Origin: Sodiomyces alkalinus F11 | Taxonomy: Eukaryota; Ascomycota; Sordariomycetes; Glomerellales; Plectosphaerellaceae | Assembly (NCBI RefSeq): GCF_003711515.1 | Contig: NW_021167079.1 | Span: 5,822,385 to 5,886,384 of the forward strand | DNA: 64,000 nucleotides | Direction of reading: 5' to 3' | Made by a program: the position numbers and the translations under genes | The notes under the pieces: model-generated | Told to the model about the DNA's origin: nothing | Database searches by the model: none | Seen by the model: only the letters and a program-made list of their open reading frames with translations | Shown here: piece after piece, positions 43,138-53,355 of the stretch | How the letters are laid out: each line of letters opens with the position of its first letter | Numbering within the stretch: the stretch's first letter is position 1

Positions 43138-45649
43138 GATGGCAGAGCTGGCCGGATAAATATTTATATAAATAAATCCGTCGGGAGTTTACGGGTTTTA
43201 TGTTTTCACTCTCCAGTCGATGAAGTAAGGGCGCCAGTAGCTGCTTTGCCATTACGTATCAGCGGCCAAGAACTATAGAGATTAAAGGGAAAGGGCAAGG
43301 CAAGGGAAGGGAAGTGGAGTGTGGCCAGAGACAGGAGATTCCGAGTAGAGATGGTTAAGGTGGAAATGATTGATGACCTGGGTAGGTAGGTGGGTGTAGG
43401 TTGATGGATGACAATGAGAGCTTGGTAATTGGAATTGCAAAAAGATAAGACAATAGGTATAAGTTGGGTAATTGATAGTGAACCATACTGGCATAAATCC
43501 AAGGATGGTGAAACATATTGACATGAGGGAAAGAGTTGAGGCTCCATTGTGTTGATGGTGAAGGGGGGGGGGGAGTTCAGGGGTCAAGGCAAGTTAAAGA
43601 TGAGAGGATGGAAGATGGGGGATGGTTGACTGTGATTAAGATGCAGATGCAGTGAAGAGACGGATGGAAACAGAGGAGGGAACAGCTCTAAACTACCTTA
43701 CCTTAAGAAGTGATACTCGACAACCCCATCGACGGGGACGTAACCCGGCGAAAAGCGGGTATAGGATGGGGAACTAAACCTGGCGCAAGACCAGGAGCAG
43801 GACGTCGGGGAAACAAGTTGTTATTGTTTGTTGTCGGCGATGGTGGTGGTGGGAGTAGTCGTAGTAATTACGATGCATCAGAGAGAGTTGGGTGAAAAGA
43901 CGAGTGAGAGGTGGTGGAAAGGTGGGAAGCGATGTTTCTCTTCCTATATCGATTAAGTGTGGGAAAGGGGGGAAAGAGAGTAATAAGGCAGGGAAGGGGG
44001 GGGAGGAGGGAGGAGGGAAACGAGAGATTGGAAAAAATGTGGCGGGATAATAATAATTAGAGGAGGGGAGGGCAGAGTCGACATTGGCCAGAGTTGAGTG
44101 TTCGCGTAGTGAATTCGTACCTGGGTGAATTGGGAAACTACGAGACAACTGCTGATGCTGAAGGTACTTCGTACTTTTCGTACTTGCCAGGTGGGTTCGA
44201 TTTTAATAAGTTACCTTAAGCCATGGATAAGGTAGAGAAGGAGGTGACTGGCTCTTATGGCAGAGCGAGAGATGGAAGGAAGGTGCTCTCGTGGATCCCA
44301 AGTCGGTAGGTACGGATTGGATACTTTGTCACTGGTAGAATGCTGACTGAAACTGGAACCTATCAAGGTCGTCTCAAAGTTTCGGGCAAGTCGGACATGA
44401 ACGCGACAAATTGTTGACTAAGAACTTGGTCGCATATACCTGACTGTGAATTTATACCTCTGTCCTGAGAAGACTGTCGAGTTAAACATTGACACATACA
44501 TTGACACATCATATTCATACCATCTGGCGGCTACGGAGTAGTAGTGTCGTGTCCGTAGATGGATAACAAAACAATGCAGTTAGGGGGATGGGATAAGACT
44601 AAGGTAGAGTACCTAAGGTAAGGTACTCGTAGAAGAGGTCTCTGTTCCGTACTCTGTACTACCTAATTACACTATAATGCATGCGCTGCACTGAATTAAA
44701 CTGCACTACGAACCAAGGTAAGGTACTTTAAGGGACGGAGTCCGTATAATTACGAATGTAGCTCGGTGCAGACAGGAGGAATCGATGCGCACCGTCGCGT
44801 ACCTTGTACCTTACCTACCTCAGGTACCTTAGTCTAAACACGAAACTTGAAATACCTTAGCCGCGGAAGCGGAAGGTTGGCGCAGTGCGTTGTCGAACTG
44901 ATACGACGTTGCCAGTCATTTTACCTTGTTCTATACTCCGTATCGGAATCCGTATTGACCAAGGTACCGTGCTTGTTCCAAATATGTACTCCGGACAACC
45001 GCCATGAAGGGAAGAGGCCACCTGAGCTTGGCATGATGATTTTTTGTGACCTGCAGCCCCTGCAACAGGGCTCGTAACTGATCAACCCCAGCCGAGGCAA
45101 ACCCCGAGATCGCCGTAATCATGGCTTGACAAGGACAGTGTGCAGTGTGACAAAACAGCCACAACGTAATTAATCGACAACCACAACAAGACACAAGAAG
45201 GGGACGAGGCAAAGCAATCATTCTGCTGTCACCCGTGATATGTGAGACATGTCACTCCCCAACCTGGCTGCTGAAGGACCGCCGCACATGTCGCCATGCG
45301 ACATTGACTGAACTTGTCCCCCATTCGACGATTGGGCCCTCGGTGTACGAATCGCAGCGCAGCCATGGATAGATAGTGTAGAATCATGACTGCTTGCCTG
45401 GATGTTGCACTCTTATGCGGCTGACAAGAGACCAAGCATGTGATGAGGCTGCCGGACAATGTCGTCGTCTCACTCTTTGTTGCCTATAGTGGTAGCATCG
45501 ATAACCCAGCATCGGTCTCGGGTCATCTCGAATGAGAGAGAATCGAAGTGGCAAGTTTTTGCTCTTCTCTTCTCTTTGTCGTTGTCCGTATTCTGCGCCA
45601 GACCGCCCGGATCTTTCCATCCCGAAAGCCGAAAGCAAAGGTGCATTTC
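43138..45649. other. Long spacer upstream of the orphan gene, 3' of SEN54
   Basis: 2512 bp, lower in GC. Proximal part (43140-44060) is purine-rich with GGGAA tracts and probably the orphan gene's leader. 44160-44840 is dense in TACCTTA/AAGGTA/GGTACC/GTACTT words. No gene with family features on either strand. Confidence 0.55.
44601..44832. repeat. Cluster of AAGGTA/TACCTTA words
   Basis: Within 232 bp: AAGGTAGAGTACCTAAGGTAAGG (44601 onwards), CCAAGGTAAGGTACTTTAAGG (44713 onwards) and GTACCTTGTACCTTACC then CAGGTACCTTAG (to 44832). Both orientations occur, so short hairpins could form. Confidence 0.75.
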
Positions 45650-47245
45650 TCAGCCTCGTCTTCCTCCTCGGCCACGGCCTCGACCGCGTCCCCCTCCTCT
45701 CCCACCGCGACCTCCCCTCTTGCCACCCCGCTGGTTGCTGCCCCTGCCGTCAAACCGCTCAAACAGCTTCTCCTCTCCAAACGTCCCTTCGCCGAACCGC
45801 ATAAAGTTGACAAGCCCCCTGTCGACAACCGCAATGAGAACGTTGCGATGCCCGTGCTTCAACCGCTGATACATCTTGCCGGCCCCGACCCAAGCCGGGT
45901 CGGCGGCGTCATGGGGCGTCGAGGCCAGGAGGGCAGTGACTTCTTCCAGGCTCGGCACGGACGTGTCTCGGGCATCCACGACCGCGATGCGAAAATCCGG
46001 AGGCGGCGGGTCGCTCTTGGTAAACACGGCGTGCTTCGACGGCCTCCATACGTGGTAAAATACCTTGTAGGGTGCCTCGGGCGCCGCCGCAGGCTCCGGC
46101 CGTTCCGCAAGCGGCTTGTACCGCCAGAGGAGTTCGAGTTGATCGTAAACAGGGACGTAGCTCCGGTACAGTCCGGGTTTGACTAGAGGTCCGACGGGGG
46201 ATGGTCCCGTGTTTGATCCCTTGCTCAAGAGGGAAAACAGCCACTGCCATAATGTCCTAGGTGTCGTCGACGGTTGTTGCTGTGGTTCTCGTGGCCGTGT
46301 CCGTCGCGCCTCTTCGTCGTCGTCGACGGTTCTTGTTGCGGCCGGCGGCGGGGCTCGGAGAACGTGGTAGCCAGATCGCTTCAGGTGAGCATACACCTGA
46401 TATTTCGGGAGTGTCACCTTGCCCCTCTCCCCTTCCAGGCCGATAAAAAAAGCGTACGCTGCCTGTAAGCTCAGAGGGAGGCCGTTGGCAAACTCTTCGT
46501 AGTCGTCGTCGTCCTCCTCCTCCTCCTCCTCCTCCTCCTCGCCATCCGCTCCCGTGCTGCCCGTCGGACTGCTAGAAATAACAACCGGAGCCTCGGCGTC
46601 GCGCGCACCGGAAGCCGCATCCCCCGCCTCCGCCTTCTTCGCCTTGAAGGCAGGCATAATAATCTCACCCAGGGCAACGTCCGGCCACCAAAGATCCAAC
46701 GAACCGCGCTCGACCAGGAACAGCGCCTCCTCCGGGAGGAGCCACGTCTTGCCAATGGCCGGCTGCGGGGGTTTGAGCCCCCTGACCGAGCGACCAATCG
46801 ACTTGAACAACTGGCCCTTGGTCTGTTCTAGCACAACGACGCAGTCGCGCACGTGAATCGAGGGGTCGATGTTGCGCACAAACTCGGGCCGCGCCGCTGC
46901 TTCCTCCGTGCCGTTCGCCATCTCCTCCAGCGCCTGCGGCCAGTGGTCCGGGAAGTACCAGCCCTTGTTCCAGTCGTCCTTGTGGATGCGCGTGTAGCTG
47001 AGCACTTCTTCGATCACGCGCCTGCTCGCCTCGAGCGCCTGGTCTTGCGCTTTGGTCCCGTGCGACTCAAAGTCCTTCTGGCCCTTCCGAACCGATTGTA
47101 CCGCGATTCCTTTCTTGTGGAACATGGACGTAAAAAGTTTCATGTCGAACGGGCCGTCTTCGGCGTCATCCTCGGCATCGGGGGCTGCTGCGTCTTTGGG
47201 AGGATACGGTGCTGCCGAAGGATTATCATCATCGTCGAGAGGCAT
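45650..47245 (-). CDS. SEN54: tRNA-splicing endonuclease subunit Sen54
   Basis: A structural subunit of the tRNA intron endonuclease (partner of Sen2). Intronless, 531 residues from the ATG at 47245, which has CCACC before it. The Sen54 N-terminal domain covers about residues 50-180: GTKAQDQALEASRRVIEEVL, RIHKDDWNKGWYFPDHW, FRNIDPSIH-like segment, GKTWLLPEEALFLVERGSLDL. A second conserved block, LPLSLQAAYAFFIG then VTLPKYQVYAHLKRSGY, belongs to the C-terminal endonuclease fold lacking catalytic residues, as expected for Sen54. An acidic Glu run separates the two. The extreme C terminus is an RGG/GRG-rich tail, which could bind RNA. Confidence 0.93.
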   Translation of the reverse strand: MPLDDDDNPSAAPYPPKDAAAPDAEDDAEDGPFDMKLFTSMFHKKGIAVQSVRKGQKDFESHGTKAQDQALEASRRVIEEVLSYTRIHKDDWNKGWYFPDHWPQALEEMANGTEEAAARPEFVRNIDPSIHVRDCVVVLEQTKGQLFKSIGRSVRGLKPPQPAIGKTWLLPEEALFLVERGSLDLWWPDVALGEIIMPAFKAKKAEAGDAASGARDAEAPVVISSSPTGSTGADGEEEEEEEEEDDDDYEEFANGLPLSLQAAYAFFIGLEGERGKVTLPKYQVYAHLKRSGYHVLRAPPPAATRTVDDDEEARRTRPREPQQQPSTTPRTLWQWLFSLLSKGSNTGPSPVGPLVKPGLYRSYVPVYDQLELLWRYKPLAERPEPAAAPEAPYKVFYHVWRPSKHAVFTKSDPPPPDFRIAVVDARDTSVPSLEEVTALLASTPHDAADPAWVGAGKMYQRLKHGHRNVLIAVVDRGLVNFMRFGEGTFGEEKLFERFDGRGSNQRGGKRGGRGGRGGGRGRGRGRGGRRG

Positions 47246-47847
47246 GGTGGGCAGGGGGTTTTTTTTTACGTCGCAATCCCACGACTTTGTCTTCAATAGC
47301 CGGGACTCGATCAGTCGTGGAACGAGGGAGTCTCGCTACGGGGCCCGCATAGAAGTCGGTTTTCGATGTTCGATCAGGTCTATACCGACTCATATAATCT
47401 CTGTTATTTGTCGTTCGAAAGTTTGGGGGGGGGGGTGCAGGAGGGAGGTTCAACTGACCCACCCGTCAGAACTTCGTACGTACCTTGTACCGCAATCGGA
47501 GCTAGAGCGAGCTACACGTAATTCATTACGACGGTGTACAACAACCATTGTACGCAATTTATGCGACACCTTAATAGGGCAGGGCACAGTAGGCATTTTC
47601 TCCTTTTCTTCACTTGATGAGACAGCCAACAGGTATGTACAATCATAACCGAGTTAACACGGGAGGGAATAGGTAACATACGCATACTATAGCGAAGAAA
47701 AAAACACTGGCAAAAATCAAATGGCTAACTATCTACCCAACATCCTTTCTCCCTACCTTACGCGGCCCACAAGTGACATCGGTGTGCAATCATCTAGGTA
47801 TCCACCTCGAATATCATGGCGAGTCTCTTTGACCCGGTCACCTCCGT
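47246..47847. other. SEN54 promoter and het-c 3' flank
   Basis: 602 bp, no gene. A G10 run occurs near 47428 and GTACGTACCTTGTACC near 47475. Confidence 0.6.
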
Positions 47848-50467
47848 TCAGTAACGATACTGCCCAGGGTACTGGCCCCAGCCTCCACTTGGGGGAGGCG
47901 GCTGGTGGTATCCAGGCGACGGAGCTCCGTATCCCTGGTGGTGAGCGGGTGGCTGTTGCTGATATCCACCAGGAGGACCGTATCCGTATTGCGGCTGCGG
48001 TGGGGTGCCATAACCGCCATGACCTCCATAGTGCCCGGAGGGCGGAGCACCATACTGACCCGGGGGAGGACCCCCATAGCTGCCAGGCGGCGGGCCACCA
48101 TACTGGCCGGGGGGTGGACGGGACGGTTGCCCCCAACCACCGGGTTGAGGCGAATGACTCGGCGGGGCCGCGACGGGTGCGGACCCGTAATAGCCTGCGC
48201 TCTCCCCTCCCCCCTCGCCTCTGTATTCATGAGACCTGTCCTCCTCCCGGTGATAACCGTACTCTTCTTGCGCCGCCGGTTCAACGGCGGGTGCCAGAGG
48301 CCCGCGATCCGAGCCATCCATCGCGCTGCGATCGCGCGTCTTAATCTGGTTCCAGAGGGAGTTCTTGGTTTTCCCATGGCCGAGACCTCCCATGCCGCCG
48401 CCACAACTGTGCGAGCCACCCATACCTCGGTCTCGCTGTGTTTGCTGGTTCAGGACGTGGTTCTTGTGGTCTTTAACTGATTCTGAAGAGAGCAGGTGAG
48501 AGAGTTCGTGTCGAAGTGGATGATTGTTCGCCCATTCCTGGACGGTATTGAACATGGTGCGCTGAATCTCGATGCTCTCATCACGGATTGCTGGATGGTG
48601 GTACACACGAAGAATGTCGTCGATGACCTCATCAGCGGGAACACCGGGGTTCTCCCAAGCGTACACAATACGACTGGTTCGGTCAGCGTTTTTTTGTTCA
48701 GCATAGTTGGACTTGATACCGGGGGGTTCATGACTTACGGAACGGCGTATTGCAGGATGGTGACTGCAATTCTTCCGGCGCACGAGTTGAGAATGTTCGT
48801 GAAGTGATCTTTAGACAGCATGGAGTGAGTAGGGTTGGTGCTTGTAGGGTCGTCCCATGGGATAAACTGGGACTTGGCGCTCGCACCGATAACGGTGGAA
48901 GATCCCTCCTTGAGGATCTGAGAGACCTGCTGAACGATCGGCTGGATGAAGGGGGCAAGGAGCCCCAGGACGAATGCCGTAAGCGTCTCGCCGATGTGGT
49001 CGAGGAGCTTCTCCAGACCGGGGACCTTGGAGATGAAACGGTTGATGGCCTTTACGATCTTGTCCCGAAACTGGAGAATGGGGTAGATTCGACGGGCCGT
49101 CTTGACCGGGTCAAAGTCGGCGCTCATACCAGGGACGACATTGGCATTGTCGCTGCTGCCAAAAAGAGACCGACTATTCTGCTGCGCTTGCTCGTCGGAG
49201 GAAGCCTTCAAGGCCTGTGCCTCACGGGCAAACCCGTCACCGATGCCGGGTAACTGGCTGACAAGGGAAATGAAGTCGCCCGGAGATGAGCCGCCGGATG
49301 ATGGCCCGAAGAGCCCGCGCGACTGAGAGCCGGAATCGACCTTGGTCAAGCTCTGAGCATTGGCGACCGCGGCATTAAGCTCATCGAGCTCGGACTGGCT
49401 CAAGTTGTCGTTCACTTCTCCAATGACGGAATGCAGGAAATCGACACCTCCAAACGTGCCGGTGACGAGAGGATATACTCTCTTCCCTTGCAGGTCAATC
49501 TCCGAATCCACGCCGCAGTGGGGGAACACGTCGTGGTAGCCAAGCTCGCGGAGTGCGAGTTCGCAATAGTTGCTATGGGCGGGAAAGTCTTCCAGGGTAT
49601 GGAGAGCTTGTCCCAAGCAGCGTAGCGCCTCGCAAAGATCCTCTTCTCTGCCGGAGCTATTTCCCGATCCGCTCGTGTAGACCCTGCCGTAATGGATGGA
49701 ACGTTTGAGGCTGAATCGGATATAACCAGAGCTCGTGGCCCAGTCGCCGGATTCGTTGGTAATGTAGTTTTTCATGCCTGTACGGCTGTCTATCTCTATC
49801 TCGGCTTCACGAACAGGGGGTCGGAGCCTAGGATCGTAGGTCTGCCCATCATCAGGGTAGCCGAGGGGGTTGTCGGTGTGCTCTTCCGGTCTGTAGACAC
49901 CAAGTCTCTCTTCGGTGACTTCAAACTCCTCGGTCGCATAGCCATGCGCTAGGAAAGAAAGAACCCATACCTGAAAAGGGACATATATGTCAGCACAACG
50001 CTCTCACTACTAGCCATAAAATCGGCGAGACAAACCAGAATCCGAACGGTCGCCGCGTTGGCACCCTTCAAGCTGGCCGTGTCAATAGCCTGACTATAGT
50101 CTCTAAGCCAATTTCCTTTATTTCGCTGTTGTCAGCACTGATCGATCCAAGAGAAGGAGGGGGGGGGGGGGGGGGAAAAAAAAAAGAACAAAAAAAAAAG
50201 CCAAGGTCATTCTGGGAGGGATGGCAGGGACGAACCGAAGTAGACACGGGAAATGTTCAGGCTTGACCATTTTTTGCCCTTCAGGAAGACGACAGTAGAG
50301 AGGAAGTCCTCTATGTCTCCATGACGAAAGTTGAAGCCTTCGATCTGCGCGATGCTGGGGATATTACCAGCTCCAAAGGCATGCGCTCTACCTGGCAAGA
50401 AGATCAAGGCCAGGCAAAGGATCAAGAACCAGGAGCCGGAGCCCCTACCAAGTCCGAGGAACCCCAT
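47848..50467 (-). CDS. het-c: HET-C heterokaryon incompatibility protein homologue
   Basis: A secreted/plasma-membrane glycine-rich protein; in Neurospora crassa alternative het-c alleles trigger cell death after hyphal fusion. Exons 50467-50236, 50115-50036, 49970-48739 and 48673-47848 (introns 120, 65 and 65 nt) give 789 residues. A signal peptide is clear (WFLILCLALIFLP then AHA cleavage site near residue 30). The Het-C core follows: NIPSIAQIEG, RHGDIEDFL, NWLRDYSQAID, and HTLEDFPAHSNYCELAL (about 228-244), whose His/Glu/Asp pattern resembles a metal site. A helical region LLDHIGETLTAFVLGLLAPFIQ may be membrane-active. The C-terminal 200 residues are Gly/Pro/Tyr-rich, with GGPPPG repeats. 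Residues about 318-376 hold two SR-x-LFG elements. No HET-domain partner gene is next to it. Confidence 0.95.
50159..50185. repeat. G17-A10 homopolymer block in het-c intron 1
   Basis: 17 consecutive G followed by 10 A on the plus strand, i.e. T10C17 on the coding strand inside the 120-nt first intron. Assembly length here may be unreliable. Confidence 0.9.
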
Positions 50468-51969
50468 GAGCGCAAAAGCACGCGTCTTCTGGAAGGTGGC
50501 GGGGGTGGGGGATCAGCAGATCAGCGGAAATCGCAAGTCGTGACAGAGGATAGAGTCCCTCGGTGTTGAATGTTGAATAATAGACTCCAGGTGGGAGACC
50601 ACGGTTCTCAATAAGGTAACGAGAAGTGCTTTGGGTACCTTAGGTAGGTCAGGTTCGCTTCGTTGTGTCGGCCTTAAAAGTATTCGTATCTGTCGCACAG
50701 GAAGCAGTAAGATACCCCGCCGTGACGATGCCAAGATAGGGTACCCTTGTAAAACCTTACCCTATGGGCTGCCTCCTGCTCTCGGTAGCTTTCCACAAAT
50801 TGACTTATACGTTGTAGGCAGTTTTAAGAGAACTTAACTTGACTTGTCAATACGTGGCGGTGGCAGTTCAATGTGGGGCAGAAGAAATTTGTTAACGACG
50901 AACGGCCTTGGGAAAGAGCGTGGTAGCTTAACACCTACCCGAAGGCGGTGAGATACGGGATCCGACTGTGCAGCAGGGCGTGGGGGCAAGCGCGATTTGG
51001 TGTTCTACTGAAGTACGATGTTGTTGTACAGAGTTAGGATGTGCGAAGTGAGTACCTACCAGGGAGAGAAGATATAGGTCAGAGCCAGGACAGAGATATT
51101 TCTGTTAATATAAAATTCTAAGACTAAGGTATCAACAGTCTGACCAGTTTTCAGGCTCTGCCCTATAACCCCCTAATTGAACCCGGATAGGTACCTACGC
51201 GGGGAGGGCGGGTGGTGTAGTGTAGGTCGAGCTCGATCAAGAGAAGTTTGCTCTGACCAGAGCCAGATAAGAAAGTTCCAAGTGTTGCGATACAGTCATC
51301 GGGCTGTCCTATAAAGCGGGTTAGTACCTTACTTACGTCCTACGTAATCATACAAGGTTGGAAATCCCTTTTTAGGTAAGATACCTTAAGGTACCTAGCT
51401 GCCTTAGTGGTCGGTAGAGTGTACCGTACCATAGAATATACCGGTACTCCGGAGTACTGACTAGGACCTCGGCAGGAAACCGAGCTCCGAGCTCTCAGAT
51501 ATCAGGATGGACCATCCGTCCCGCTTCCTGACCAGTGGCATACATACAAAGACAATGCTTAGTCCTCAATTACAAACGGCAACATTCCGAATTATCATTC
51601 ATCCTACGCGCCAAGACGATATCTTGCTGACCCATCACCATATGGGCAACACAACATTATGAACATGTCTTTTCGGATGACCATCCCCAGTCAAGTGGAC
51701 AGCGTCGAGTTGACGCTATGACGAGGAGAACAAGAAACCAACTTTTGTTTGCCCAAGACAACCCGACATCACTACCTCAGTGACGTGGTCAATTCAACCC
51801 ATGAGACATGTGCAAAGAAAATCTTTTCTATTCTCTTTTCTATCCCAAAACGGACAATTCTATCCCTTTGCGAGGCCCGGGGAATCTATAATGCGGGGCC
51901 CGCCACCGATATAACAAGCCAGACCCGGACCCGTCATATGCCGTGGCGCCTTCTCCAGAAGCTTCTACG
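50468..51969. other. het-c promoter and ODC1 3' flank
   Basis: 1502 bp without a supported gene. Spacer words are frequent: GGTACCTTAGGTAGG (near 50636), GGGTACCC (near 50739), AGGTACCTACG (near 51190), and AGGTAAGATACCTTAAGGTACCTAGC-type sequence (51374 onwards), the densest being 51320-51450. Confidence 0.55.
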
Positions 51970-53355
51970 TTACGCCGACGTCTCCTTCATTGTCCGGAAG
52001 AAATCCATCACGCCCGTGAAGACAACCAGGAGGATACCGCCGCCAGGTCCCAACCGGAGGACCTTGGGGATGAAACCCTTGTACAGGGCGGCGAAGCCCT
52101 CCTCCTTGGCGACGGTGGCGACGGCGGGCCAGGCCCAGTTGTATTTCGGGACCTGGCCGGGGACCTTGGGGCTGTTCTGGATGCGCGACTTGACGACGTC
52201 CATGGGGGTGTTGAGGACGGTGCCGATGGTACCGCCGATACCGCCGGAGACGAGGTCGTTTGTCATCTGGGAACTCTTGGAGTCGGCGGTCGGAAGCAGC
52301 TGGCGGACCTGGAAGATGCAGCCGAAGTAGCCGGCGTTCCAGAGGATGTGTCTCCACAGGGTGCTCTCCAGGCCGTTGTACAGGGCCAGGGGGCCCTCGT
52401 TCCGCACCGTCTTCAGGACCACGTCCACCATGCCGTTGTACTTGCCAGCCGAGGCCTTGTCCTGCAGGCGGATCTTGACGAGCTCGAAGGGAACGACGAC
52501 GAAGGCCTCGGTGGCGCCGGCGGTGGCACCGGTCAGAATCGACAGGGACTGGTTCATCTTCTGGGCGCCGAACATGTTGCGGTAGATCCGGCCCCATTCG
52601 TCGTTGGCGGCGAATTTGGTGGCTCGCTTGGGCGCCTCCATCAGGATGGGCGCGGTGATGCCGCGGTACAGGCGGGAAGGTCTGAGATTGGGGCACAATA
52701 ACAACAAAAATTAGTCTTCTGGCGGTCCCCCTCCCCACGAATTAGGCAACGAGGAGAAACCAGGCGCCACGAGGGGGAAAATTAGAAATAACATCCGAGT
52801 CGGGACAGCTCGTACCCCTCATGTTTTATGATTTTGCGGAAGCAGTCAAGCATGCCATTGTAAGCGTCGGCGCCGGTTGCGTTAGCAGTCTGCAATTGGC
52901 TAAGGTACGAGTCTCGTGTGTCAGTTTGGTCGATGGAGGGAGGGAGGCTCGGGAGGGTATTTGTCGTAGCACCTACACCCTTGTCTTGACGACATCCAAC
53001 GGGTACCTAGGAAAACAAGAGTTAGCAGGAGTAGTAGCAAGAGGGGTGATCTGGCGCTCAGGGATCGCATAAATAACAGCGCAAGCAACACGCATGTCGT
53101 GTGGGGAGAGTCCAAGACGTACATTACCAGGATCTAGACATTAAATCGAGGAAATCAGTGAGATGCTAGTAAGCACGACGGATACAAGTCCTAGTACTAA
53201 CCTCCGAGACACCGGCAATGGCGCCTTCATCAACGAGTTAGTTACGCGGGGCACATTCGGAAGGGGCGACGAGGTCGGGGAGGCCAGGGGAGACCAATTG
53301 GAGACGAACCTGCGGCGAACTGGTAGACAAAGGGAAGAGGCTTGTCTTGCGACAT
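51970..53355 (-). CDS. ODC1: Mitochondrial 2-oxodicarboxylate carrier (Odc1 type)
   Basis: An inner-membrane carrier exchanging 2-oxoadipate and 2-oxoglutarate, linking lysine and glutamate metabolism. Six exons: 53355-53310, 53224-53202, 53133-53123, 53006-52977, 52899-52816 and 52681-51970 (introns 85, 68, 116, 77 and 134 nt) give 301 residues, the family length. All three carrier signatures are present: YPLDVVKTRVQ, VPFELVKIRLQD and NTPMDVVKSRIQN, plus GPSRLYRGI and GPLALYNGLESTLWRH. The residues around RH and the second signature match the oxodicarboxylate branch. Exons 2 to 4 are only 23, 11 and 30 nt, and the first signature is split between exons 3, 4 and 5. Confidence 0.93.

Noticed and set aside
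43774..44148. 124-residue minus-strand ORF in the long spacer
   Set aside because: Pro/Ser/His-rich reading of purine tracts with no conserved motif or splice context.
47246..47296. 17-residue N-terminal extension of SEN54
   Set aside because: Begins with TTG; the ATG at 47245 has a good CCACC context.
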